Origin: Hysterium pulicare CBS 123377
Lineage: Eukaryota > Ascomycota > Dothideomycetes > Hysteriales > Hysteriaceae
NCBI GenBank assembly: GCA_000467715.1
Contig: AJFK01000112.1
Span: 151,360-215,359, forward strand
Reading direction: 5' to 3'
DNA: 64,000 bases
In this document: in pieces, positions 22,358-31,849 of the stretch
How positions within the stretch are numbered: the first letter of the stretch is position 1
Layout of the letters: every line of letters begins with the position of its first letter
Notes under the pieces: generated by a model
Databases searched by the model: none
Seen by the model: the letters and a program-made list of their open reading frames with translations, nothing else
What the model was told of the DNA's origin: nothing
Position numbers and translations under genes: made by a program

Positions 22358-24879
22358 TTACTTCTTGCTCGGTGTTGTTGACGGAGCCCCCGCGCCTGAC
22401 CCAGGTTCAAGTGTATGCTCGTGGCCCTCCGCCCTAAATATCGTGCCTCCCTCTTCTTGCCGACAGATCGGGCTATTGAGCACCCATTTGTCTTCCAATA
22501 TCTCTTCCAAAGTCGCGCGCTTCTTCGGATCTACCTCCAACATTCGTCCAACAATGTGTCTACTCTCACGAGGCAGCAGACGCAATAATCTCCAAGGACC
22601 TTTAATGACTTGTTGCTGTTGTTGCTCTTTGCTTTGCAGATTAGACGTCGGCGTCGACGGTCGATTCTCATTGGTAACTGGATCCGACTGGTTACCATCT
22701 TTGTGCCGATGATGATGATGGTGATGATGATTTGTGGAGTTGGTCGCTGCTGAACCCTGGCGCGATGCTGGCTCCGAGTAGGGCCCTGATTGTCGGCGGT
22801 CATCAGTTCCTGAGTTTGGAGAGAGCTCCGATGCCGATTTTGACGGATTTGTAATTTCCTTCGGCCCATCGTTAGGAGGTGATACAAAAAGCTTGTAAGA
22901 ATTATCCGAGAGGCGAGGCGCCTTCCAAGGAAATCGTCGTAGCGTCATGCAGCAGAAGATGATTGCGAGAGACCATATATCGGTAGGTTGAGGATCGTAC
23001 TTTGATAAGTCGTACACTTCGGGGGCGAGATAAGGGTCTGATCCAACGATACCTACAAAACATCAGTTGCATTCTCTACTCTCCAGAAAAATATGCTTAC
23101 CACTGGCGAGTACAACGTCATTCTCGAAAGGATAGCGAAAGACTGCGGCGCTGCCGAAATCTATTATCTTCATGATACCATGTTCATTGACGACCACGTT
23201 GTCCAACTTCATGTCTCTATGGGCCAATCCCATGCTGTGCAAATACGTCAATCCGTTGAGTATTTGGAGGGTTGCACAATTGATCTCTTCTCGACTCATC
23301 TTACCAGTCATGACAATGGCGAACAGATCGTATGGTGCATATTCCATAACAACATACCAATTTCCTTTCTCATGAACGAGGTCCATCGTTTCAATGATAT
23401 TCCCATGGTGAAGCGTCGAACCGATACAGAATTCAGCCGTTACCTTTTTGTTGTAGTCCCGTTCCGTTTCATAAGAATGCCGAGCTCTGAACTGTTTGAC
23501 GGCGAAAGTCACTCCATCGCTGCTTCTCTTCATGAGTCGAACTGAGCCTCCAGCGCCAGATCCGAGAACTTTTCCAAATTTTCCGTATTTGCTCTGTAAT
23601 CCATGATCATCCGCAAACGGAACACCGGCAGATCCAGGGGTCGGTGGAGGAGTTTGGATTCCTGGTTTGATCGGTTTGGTTGACTTGTCCGCTCTTGTGG
23701 ATTTTGTGGATTTTGTGGATGGAGCTGGAGAACTGGCGCGTTTGTCCTTCGAATGTTTGTGGCCACCCAGCTTGAAGAATCGCTTTAACTCGGACATCGA
23801 TCCATGCTGTTTTCCTCCCAGTGTAGATCGTGCATCGCTATCATCATGCTTACCTCCACCAAAGAAACTATGCCTTTTCTCCTCCTTGCTCGATATTTCC
23901 GAGGCGTTACCCCGCGAACGAGGCAATGGAGTTGTCGATGTGGATGATGAGTAACTATGGCCCCGTCGTGCATCTCTGCCACCAAAGATGAATCTAGCAT
24001 CGAGTGCCTCAAGATTCCTGGGTTGCGGAGGACGTTTCGCACGAGCATAAGGATCATCTTTGTCGCCAGTAGGCGTAAACGGTCTGGTGTAAGTTGGTGT
24101 AGTAGCGCCTGGGGTATGATTTCCAGGAGTATGAATACCGGTAGATCCGGAAGGACTTGTGTCCCTGGAAGGAGGAAGGGAATCACCGGCGGGGCCAACG
24201 GTGAATGTAGGAGCATGCTTAGGGTGTGTTGCGACGACTCCGCTCATATCAGATAGTGATTTTGGGCGTGGTGATGGCTGTGGAGAGTGTCTGGGAGACC
24301 CAGATGGCGCGGGAGATGCTTGTTTTCGTTCATTATGCATATCCATCGATATAGGCGGGGGCTCATGCGGCGGAGAGACTTGAGGAGTCATCATCGCCGG
24401 GTCCGTTGAGACTTTCCTCTGATCCACACCTGGAGCGGGTTTCCCGTCGTTTGACGATGTACCAGCAGGGGTCAATGGCGGGGAGTGCATAGCAGAAGCA
24501 GGAGGAGATGGTCGTGGAGTATTACCCGAATGGTACCCAGAAGAATGTGTACGGGAAGCCGAAGCGGGAGAGGGTGCCTGCAATGTTAATTAGTTACAGC
24601 TATACAGCTACCGAAGAAATCACTTGCCCTAGATGCCGGGAGAGAAACGGGTTCGAAAGAGAAGTTCTCCAATCGTCTAGCTTGGCATCGTGATTTCTGC
24701 AGTGTCATTGACAGATTTCTAATCTCTTCCTCGGCTTCAGGACCTAGTTCGTCATTGGGTTTATCGGAGTTGGAACTGAGAGTTGTCACATGTTGTAGGG
24801 ACGGTACTGGATCGATTTCCTCGTCGACAGAGCTAAAGCGCACTGCCTGCTGGGGTTGTTCGCTTTGCGTGGACGTCAT
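22358..24879 (-). CDS. SAT4: Ser/Thr protein kinase, HAL4/SAT4 (NPR/HAL5) family
   Basis: Exons 24879-24628, 24577-23101 and 23052-22358 give 807 residues. The first 400 residues are low-complexity Ser/Pro/Thr. The kinase domain, about residues 415-770, starts at [17 protein letters not shown]; the ATP lysine is in FAVKQF near 445, the catalytic loop is [11 protein letters not shown], the metal motif is DFGSAAVF, and [12 protein letters not shown] is the activation segment. The GSGAGGSV loop and the SDPYLAPEV and DIWSLAI motifs are typical of the fungal HAL4/SAT4 family, which stabilises potassium and nutrient transporters at the plasma membrane. A His-rich run and a Gln run lie in an insert inside the C-lobe, interrupting the region after FPWKAP. 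The first intron uses a GC donor. The start is the first true ATG. Confidence 0.88.
22708..22732. repeat. GAT-rich trinucleotide tract inside the kinase gene
   Basis: On the coding (minus) strand it encodes a run of eight histidines with one Arg just after, in an insert within the kinase C-lobe. Confidence 0.85.
24578..24627 (-). other. GC-AG intron in the HAL4-type kinase gene
   Basis: The donor reads AGG/GCAAGT, the classic context of GC donors, and the acceptor is TTGCAG, 50 nt apart, with CTAAC as branch. It joins two open frames in phase 0. The nearby GT at GGTAGC would shift the frame. Confidence 0.7.
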
Positions 24880-25738
24880 CTTCGGCGTATAACAGCAGGA
24901 TAACTGATAGAACACTGGTTAGTAACAAGACACGTATAGATTGAATGATCATAATGGCGCAGGGGACGTAGAAGTACTTGGATAGGTAACATCGGTATAG
25001 GATATCCTTACATGATAAACTTAAAAGCCTTCCTACTCGATTAACGTATCTTTCACTGAGCCCAGGATTCCGCAATCAATTGGACGGATAGCATGCGGCA
25101 GTTCCAATCGGCGCAAGTATGGCAAACAGACAGACTAGCTGGCAATGAAGGATAGAAATGAAGAATCTGGCTCGTCTGTAAAGATATGAGTCGGCGCACG
25201 ATGGTATGAAGGATTTGACGAGTGTGAGCCGGAAGATAGTCGGGATTACCTAGGAATGACGGCGGGCCCGGAAGCTTTCGGCAATCCACGCCTCAGCAGC
25301 GAGGCAGAGTTGAGATACAGAAAGGCGCGGGGAGTGAGGTAGCCGTAGGTCGTCGAGAAGGAGTGAAGGAGCCTTGGAGGAAGAGCTGGTTCTGGTGATA
25401 TGCGGGTTGGTGAGGGGCAATCAAAGACATGCCGGCTTCCCTTATCAGGCCCTTGCAGTCCTGTACACAGTCCCTCAACCGGGTCTGACATTGCTCGTCA
25501 TAAACGTCGGACTGGGACCAGCTGCTTACATACCACCGCCGAGTGTTTCATTTCACCTGCAGAAAGTTTCTTCAAACCACCCAGCAACCCGTAACAGCTG
25601 GTTGCAGCGCCTTACTATTCCTAGTTAGAGTGGCATAAGTAACCGTCCTCCAACTGCCCGCGCCGCCCACACCCATACACATCGTCATTCTCTCTGCTTA
25701 TTCTGGGTTTTTGGATAGTGTCTCGACGATCCCGCAAA
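24880..25738. promoter_or_regulatory. Divergent promoter, HAL4-type kinase/SVF1
   Basis: No coding signal or clear motif; only short overlapping frames. Confidence 0.6.
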
Positions 25739-27039
25739 ATGTTTAATTGGGCAAAGCAGACGTCAGTATTGGTCTTCCCAGCTCCTGTTGCTCTCACTTA
25801 CGTCCAACGGCGACTTCTAGACTGGCCAATGTTGCCGGCACTCAAGAGCCTATCTATGGCACTTCCGCCATACAGCCCGTTGGTCAACAGCCAGGCGATC
25901 CTGCATACACCGAGTTGACTAAGGATGGCCTCAAATGGGTAGCTATGGAATCAACCTGTGTTGAAACGCAGAGTTTCTACCTAATGGGAGACAACGGCCA
26001 CATCGGCCTTGCTCAGGTTATCTATAGTAACGTAGCGTGAGGTTCCCGTCAAGGCCTCAATTTATGGCCATACCAAGAACTTACTGTGCGCAGAGGCATT
26101 CGAACCACCTGCCAGTTCAACACCAAGATCTTCTACCCGGATAAAAAGACTCCTACCCTCTGGTCCTCCGATCCTCTCAGCAACTATGGTTTTGATGATG
26201 GCATGTTTTCTTTCTTCGCCGACGGCTGTTCACTCGATTTATCCGAAGACGGCACGTTCTATACTATTAAGTCAGCGATAAATGAGAACAGTATGGTGAA
26301 TCTCAAGGTCACGAGGGCAGCTCCTGGCTTTGTGGCCGGGAAAAATGGCTCCAGCTATTATGGGACGGATCCTAAAACTCCATGGGGCTCGATGCGACAT
26401 GCTTTCTGGCCTAGATGCAATGTAGAAGGCAGCATCATAACCAAAGCGGGGGAGGTCGATTTTAAAGGTCGTGGCTTTCTTTCGCACGCTTTGCAAGGAA
26501 TGAAGCCACACCACGCAGGTATATCTTAAACTATGGGTTTCTTCCTGCCTTCGCTAACAACCCATGTAGCTGCTCGGTGGAACTTTGCCAATTTCCAATC
26601 CCCCACTTATTCCGCGATACTGATGGAGTACACAACACCACCTTCATACGGATCGACAGTGGTGCGTGTGGGTGGAATAGCGACAGATGGCAAGATTCTT
26701 TTTGCAGGAAGCACCGGTGAATGCACCCACACCGAAGTGAATAACGATTCGGATAATGATTGGCCGGCACCCAGCGCTGCAAGCTATCATTGGGAAGGCA
26801 AAACAGCAGATGGCAAAGAAGCTCGTGCAGATGTCAAGGGGAGTCTCGGCGAGAGATTAGATCGTGTGGACGTGATGGATCATTTGCCAGGTTTTGTGAA
26901 GGCCATTGTGGCAAGCGCGGCGGGCACAAAACCATACATCTATCAGTGGGCCCCCAAGTTGACGCTTGAGCTGCAAGTGGGAGAAGAGTCATATAAGGAG
27001 GAGGGGACCCTGTTCACCGAGGCGACATTCATCTGTTAG
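25739..27039 (+). CDS. SVF1: Survival factor SVF1-family protein
   Basis: Svf1 proteins have two lipocalin-like domains and were linked first to oxidative-stress survival and later to ceramide transport between ER and Golgi. Exons 25739-25761, 25821-26036, 26094-26518 and 26570-27039 give 377 residues, matching the family (yeast 481 with a longer insert). The N-terminus has a short helix followed by [17 protein letters not shown], the family signature. Further conserved blocks are [49 protein letters not shown] and [12 protein letters not shown]. No signal peptide is seen. It lies divergent from the kinase and tandem to the histone H4 variant, 369 bp downstream. Confidence 0.94.
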
Positions 27040-27408
27040 TCGGGTGTTCGCCGCTTTTTGGCTCTGATTATTCCTTAGTTGTAATGCCTCAACGTCGCAG
27101 GCCTGGTGCTTGAGACTTGATTAATTCCTTTTAACTCGGGTTTCTTCACTCAATTCTCTTTTTGTGAATAAATCCTCACTTCACTGATCTTTCGTTGGAC
27201 AACGCCTATCTCCAACAACCCGACCGTCAGGATTTCTCATTGCTTCACTTCCTTATAGGTAACTCTCACATGAGAGCGCGTATTAGGGCGTTTGCCGTGT
27301 CGCGGTTGAAGTGGGGGAAGTGGCCCGTGCATCTAGTTACTTTCCTGCTGCCTTACAAGGTTGCCATCGCCAACCTCATGCAACGAACCGCCACAAACAA
27401 CGGCCAGA
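27040..27408. promoter_or_regulatory. SVF1 3' end and H4-variant promoter
   Basis: Short tandem intergenic region. An AATAAAT at about 27167 is a possible SVF1 polyadenylation signal. Confidence 0.5.
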
Positions 27409-28222
27409 ATGGTGCAACCAAGATCAAGCGCTCAGGCACCCTTTGCAGGGTATAGTCGATATACGACTCTTCCTCTCCCCGCTGACCGGAAAGGTCTCGG
27501 TGGAAAGGGCTTAGGGAAGGGTAAAGCCTTCAAGAGGCATCGGTCAGTCTACTACCCGCGCCACAATTTGTGTCTAATCTGGCTTGAACTTGCAGAAAAC
27601 TCCTCAAAGACAACATTCGTGCTGTAACTAAAGGCGATATCCGGTATGAAGAATGACTTACTGTACACTTTCACTATTTCACTGCGCCTTCTCGCCATCA
27701 GTCGCAGTTCCCGAGAAGTCATCGAGCTAACCAATTGCTTACCAGTCGTCTGGCTCGTCGCGGCGGTGTCAAACGCATTTCGGCTCAAATATACGATGAA
27801 ACCAGGGCGGCATTGAAATCCCGGTTAGAGATTGTGAGTGATCCATATAAAATAGTCAACATTGTCATTTGTCTAAATCTTCTGAAGCTGTTGAAGGAAA
27901 TCACAGCTGTCGTAGGTACGTTATCAATCAAAACTGCGTCTCTGATCAATTGATTCTAATTGGCATTAAACAGAACACTGCGGCAGGAAGACAGTGTGCG
28001 TCACTGATGTAAGTTGACTCCATACAATTTCACTTGGGTATTAGCTGATGTCTTTTCAGGTTGTTTTCATCTTGAACAGAGTAAGCAGAGTCTCTGTCAT
28101 TAACCAGCTGTGGTGCTAACATTTGACAACTAGCTTGGCAGTCCACTCTACGTAAGTATCATCTCCCTCAATATCGCTACCTTTACTGATCTTCTCAGGG
28201 TTTCGGACCAGGAAGGAAATAA
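27409..28222 (+). CDS. Divergent histone H4 variant
   Basis: Eight exons (27409-27542, 27596-27643, 27746-27833, 27888-27915, 27974-28008, 28060-28080, 28134-28151, 28199-28222) encode 131 residues. The histone fold is clear: KRHRKLLKDNIRAVTKGDI, then RRLARRGGVKRIS, IYDETRAALKS, GRKTVCVTDVVFILNR and LYGFG. Alignment to canonical H4 is gap-free from KRHRK to LYGFG, which validates even the 18- to 35-nt exons. Differences from canonical H4 are heavy: a 27-residue N-terminal extension, one extra residue between the K12- and K16-equivalents, LLKEITAVV in place of the near-invariant VIRDAVTYT, an EHCGRK block and a PGRK tail. Canonical fungal H4 has 102-103 residues, is extremely conserved and usually has few introns. 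It is therefore an H4 variant (compare Neurospora hH4v), not the replication histone. No H3 partner adjoins it. The exact start is uncertain. Confidence 0.85.
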
Positions 28223-28623
28223 GGTAGCGGCAATGTCCAATTCTTTATGTTGAATACCCTCGGCGTTTTGGTACGGTTTGAAAACTCATTTTGGTCAATG
28301 GTACTTCAGTCCTGTTGTGTCTGATGGAGACTTGGGGTGTGGTTCAAAGGTGTCAGTACTAAAATTGTGGGAGAAGTCTGATACCAATCATTGTGAAATG
28401 GCAAGAGTGAGCGAGGCGGGGACACGAGTTCATGATCATGTTTCAATTGAAAATGTCATAGGCGAATGGCAGGGGACCTTCTAGGCTTAGTGATTGGTAT
28501 GCTCATGAGCCATGCGACCCCGAGCGCAGTAGTGTAATTCTCTTAAACTAGTTACTAGTCCTTTGTTGCCGTCAGGTTTCCATATCAATGCATCCTTTCC
28601 TCGCCCTTGGAGCCTGAAGAGCT
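28223..28623. other. Convergent 3' region, H4 variant/F-box-like
   Basis: Nothing recognised beyond the two 3' ends. Confidence 0.6.
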
Positions 28624-29622
28624 TCATGAAACCTGCCACTTCGTTAAGGAAAGCCTCATGCGCTCAACCTTGGCCTCCCACTTCTTGAGACCTGGAAGAT
28701 CGTGCTTTGTGCGTAAGCTCTGCAGGTTTCCAAGCAGGTTGTGGGCCTCCCCTGCCATTGACTGTTTTTGTACTGGCGTGATCACAGCGTACCGTACACA
28801 ATTTTTTTGAAATAAGCCTAGGGTTCGGCGCAACACCTCCACGAAATCGGATGGTCCCAGGCGTTTCGTTGCACCGAGCCATATCCGGTATTCCACACCG
28901 TAGTTCCATCTAATATCGTGATGAATGGGTTTGGCACACCATAGAAACCATTTTGAGAGGCGGTTGAGATGCAAAAAATTCTGCCTATGGCTATCGGGTA
29001 CTTCATAAAAGTTCCCGAGAAGGCGACATTCCGACCAAGCAGCCTTGCCAGCTTCTGGATCATCAATCCATGGGCGTCTCCACCAGAAGGATGGTTGATC
29101 AACGAACTGGAGCTCAAGAATGATTCCGTGGTTTCGTTTTAGATGAACTTGATGAGCGGGCGGTACCATCTCAACCCATTGCATTACCTTGTCGAATGAA
29201 TTGTCATAGATATACCCTGTGAAGCGGGTCTTGGCGTAGAATTCATACGAAGCTTCGTGGCGTAGGAGGCGACAGACGCGAAGGAGGGGCGGCCACAAAG
29301 TTCTTGATTTTTGACATCCAGTGCGTAGGTCAGCGCGACGATAGAATGGAGTGATGGGAACTACTGCATGTTGGGAAAGGACGAGCTCATATATCAGTAT
29401 TCTGACCTCGGGAGGCAGCTTCGATAGATGGCATTGCTTGCCAGGAAGAGGTTTGATGGTCAGCGGTTTCTCTAGTCTGGTATTGAGTCTAAAAGGTACT
29501 GGAGGTGAGTCTGCGAGCGCAAGGTTGCGTCGGACCTTCGGAGATTCCTTCGACCGGGAGGAAGATGTTGAGCGAGCGAACGAGGGGGATTTGGTAGGGG
29601 TATGTGGCATAGAAACATTCAT
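28624..29622 (-). CDS. LPPEVR-motif (2EXR/F-box-like) protein of unknown function
   Basis: A single exon gives 332 residues from the first true ATG at 29622. After a basic, serine-rich 60-residue lead, HLSKLPPEVRILIYELVLS matches the F-box-like / 2EXR type N-terminal helix pair that is hugely expanded in Pezizomycotina. Downstream, LLRVCRLLRHEASYEFYAKTRF is the usual second block of such proteins (a residue string V-C-x-x-x-x-x-E-A). The rest is unremarkable. The cellular role of this family is mostly unknown; a substrate-adaptor role is inferred only from the F-box resemblance. It is head to head with the CCDC25-like gene, 214 bp apart. Confidence 0.7.
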   Translation of the reverse strand: MNVSMPHTPTKSPSFARSTSSSRSKESPKVRRNLALADSPPVPFRLNTRLEKPLTIKPLPGKQCHLSKLPPEVRILIYELVLSQHAVVPITPFYRRADLRTGCQKSRTLWPPLLRVCRLLRHEASYEFYAKTRFTGYIYDNSFDKVMQWVEMVPPAHQVHLKRNHGIILELQFVDQPSFWWRRPWIDDPEAGKAAWSECRLLGNFYEVPDSHRQNFLHLNRLSKWFLWCAKPIHHDIRWNYGVEYRIWLGATKRLGPSDFVEVLRRTLGLFQKNCVRYAVITPVQKQSMAGEAHNLLGNLQSLRTKHDLPGLKKWEAKVERMRLSLTKWQVS

Positions 29623-29836
29623 TTTGATCTTCGCACTTGAAGTTTCTTTAGTTGAACATATTGTTGAGCATTTGGGGTGGAGTTTGGGGTGGAGATGTGG
29701 TAGACAGCACTCTTTCACAAAAGTTTTATCGATAAGCAAGCGGCTTCATGGCGGCAAGAAGTCAGCCCCACCAGAAAATAATCCAACCCAACAGCACTGC
29801 AAATTCCAATACCAAACACCTGAGATCTGCACAGAA

Positions 29837-30829
29837 ATGGTCTACTACTTCACCAGCAACGTAGTCAGTCCGTCTGCTTTCATATATGTTGGCAAAGATA
29901 AGGTAGAAAGTACGAGGGAATCTGTTCACATCGGCACGGCTATGCACTGATTGTGAGGTCTCAGATGAAGAATTGATCAAATACGGTCTCGACGAGGATG
30001 TCTGGTAAACATGGATCCTAATTTTACGTTTAAAGCTTTGGCTCTGACAATGCGTTACGGCGTTATAGGGTACGTAGTCCTGGTAAAAGGACGGGCATCT
30101 TGCACAAATTCATTCGTGATAGTTTCACGTCGACAACCTCTCGAGTGCCCACATATATCTCCGCATGAACGAAGGGGAATCATGGGAGGGAATATCTGAG
30201 CAGCTTCTAGAAGATTGTGCACAATTAACAAAAGCAAATTCAATTGAAGGTCTAACAGATGCCACTTCATTCCTTTTACAGAGGCTAAATTCCTCGAAGG
30301 GAATAAAAAGGACAACATCACCATCGTCTACACGCCATGGTCGAACCTTAAAAAGGATGGAAGTATGGCCGTCGGTCAAGTGGGCTTCAAAGACCAAAGG
30401 AAAGTACGTGAGCCAGTTTTCAGCCTAATTCTACCCCTTGCAGCTTCTCTAACCCAAACGCAGGTCAAGCGAATGCACGTAGTCCAGCGTGAAAACCCGG
30501 TCGTCAATCGTCTCAACAAGACAAAGATCGAGAAATTTCCCGACTTGAGGCAGGAGAAGGAGGCTAGGCAGAAGGAGCTGAGGCAGCGAGATAGAGCAGC
30601 GCAGCAAGTCCGGGTAAGCTTTAAGCCACCTTTAAAAATATGAGTATGTTAATGCCTCGAGCTGATTTTTGTTTTGCTGTAGCAAAAGGAAGAGGCCCGA
30701 ATCGCGAAAGAGAGGAAGGAAAAGGCCTGGCAGAGGGATCATGCGTACGATGATATGATGTCTGAGGAAAACTTGGCGGCATCAAGTAATCAAGATCGGG
30801 AACCGGACTTTCTTGATGACTTCATGTAA
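29837..30829 (+). CDS. CCDC25-like protein, NFACT-R (DUF814) domain
   Basis: Exons 29837-29909, 29965-30004, 30069 (1 nt), 30123-30249, 30300-30403, 30464-30613 and 30683-30829 give 213 residues, matching human CCDC25 (208) in length and layout. The NFACT-R domain fills residues 1-120: [53 protein letters not shown]-like [11 protein letters not shown], and [20 protein letters not shown] basic coiled coil ([20 protein letters not shown]) and the acidic tail DFLDDFM follow. The conserved Trp of EDVWFHVD is split TG/G: the G must come from a one-nucleotide exon at 30069, because joining 30004 straight to 30123 shifts the frame to an early stop. The S. cerevisiae homologue is Jlp2; a molecular role is not established there. 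Confidence 0.9.
30069..30069 (+). other. One-nucleotide micro-exon between two adjacent introns
   Basis: Intron A is 30005-30068: GTAAAC donor, CTGAC branch near 30044, TATAG acceptor. Intron B is 30070-30122: GTACGT donor, GATAG acceptor. The single G at 30069 completes the conserved Trp codon of the CCDC25-like gene. Removing 30005-30122 as one intron gives a frameshift and a stop 15 codons on. Sequential removal (A first, then B using the donor formed after it) is the likely route. Confidence 0.75.
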
Positions 30830-31189
30830 AAGGCAGAGCATGTTCGCCTCTAAGCCAAGCCCACCATAGTACACTGACTCATGTCGCCCATTCATGTTAT
30901 TTCGACCGCTACGGCATTCACCTGTAGCCAGGAATATGCTGATCTTCTTCTATCGCCTTCATGGTGGATGCGAAGGGTTCGGAATATGCAAGCCATTATT
31001 TGCGCCCCATTCGGCTTTGATCAATAGATGTCGGGTCGGACGTTTGAGATAGGAAGGCACATCCCCATGCTCTCATTGAGCATTCGAATGTTATGCTGAA
31101 AGGCATCGTAGGATGTGATCCTCATTTGAATCTCTTCATTCTTCCTGACTCATGTCAATCAACCGGCTCTATTAAAGAATAATCGATTG
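30830..31189. other. Convergent 3' region, CCDC25-like/LYR protein
   Basis: Nothing recognised. Confidence 0.6.
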
Positions 31190-31477
31190 CTACGCGTACG
31201 CTTTGGACTTGACTACTCTCGTGGGACTACTCTGGTGGTACCACACCAGGAGGATATTTTTCAAAACTCTGTGCTCCAATCCCTTCACCCGAGCAGCACC
31301 CTCAAGAAATTCTAGGGTATTTTCGACCTTTTGTTGATCAAAGTCCGCCACGTTCCCTTTTCGAAAAGCAAGTCGTAAACGATCCCGAAGCGTGAATCGG
31401 GCTGGTTTCGAGAATTGGATCGCTCGTAGGCCTTGACGATATAAGTGACGATAAGAGCGTATGATGTCGGCGGACAT
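31190..31477 (-). CDS. Small LYR-motif protein (DUF1763-like)
   Basis: A single exon gives 95 residues from the first ATG at 31477. The sequence IIRSYRHLYRQGLRAI carries an LYR tripeptide in the right helix context, followed by ARFTLRDRLRLAFRKG and a helical region ending LKNILLVWYHQSS. This resembles the complex I LYR / DUF1763 group of small basic mitochondrial proteins that bind acyl carrier protein and assist iron-sulfur or respiratory complex assembly; mitochondrial function here is inference. The frame stays open for 54 codons upstream without an ATG. A CACGTG box lies 81 bp upstream of the start. It is divergent from the DUF2293 gene. Confidence 0.72.
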   Translation of the reverse strand: MSADIIRSYRHLYRQGLRAIQFSKPARFTLRDRLRLAFRKGNVADFDQQKVENTLEFLEGAARVKGLEHRVLKNILLVWYHQSSPTRVVKSKAYA

Positions 31478-31849
31478 GGGAGAAAAAATGGCTTGAGTGT
31501 GATGGCCAAAGGCAAGGCTTAGGAATACACTTGGGGATTCGTAGATGGTTTGATGACCACGTGCCTCGGTAGAACCGGTTGGAACCTTGGCATGGCCCAG
31601 CCGCGCTACTTTTAAGCGCTTGCTCTTCACCTCCAACACTCAACAACTGAACTTCCATCAAGTCTTAGCTGCAACCCGCATCGCGGACTGTAGCCCCTAG
31701 AGCAAATCTTGTGGATTCAGATTCAACGCTGAACATGCTCTATAGGAGTTGTTGACTGCTAACTGCTTAGGCTTTCTTCCCTTTGTCTTCTCCAGTCGGG
31801 TTTTTCTTTACAATCAGGCGTCGTCCCATGACAGTGACGCAAAGACAGC
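31478..31849. promoter_or_regulatory. Divergent promoter, LYR protein/DUF2293 protein
   Basis: Contains a CACGTG box at 31558 and part of the open upstream frame of the LYR gene. Confidence 0.6.
31558..31563. promoter_or_regulatory. CACGTG box, LYR-motif gene promoter
   Basis: CCACGTGC lies 81 bp upstream of the ATG at 31477, in the region shared with the divergent DUF2293 gene. Confidence 0.4.

Noticed and set aside
30005-30122. A single 118-nt intron in the CCDC25-like gene
   Set aside because: It makes TG+TTTCAC, shifts the frame, loses [13 protein letters not shown] and stops after about 15 codons.
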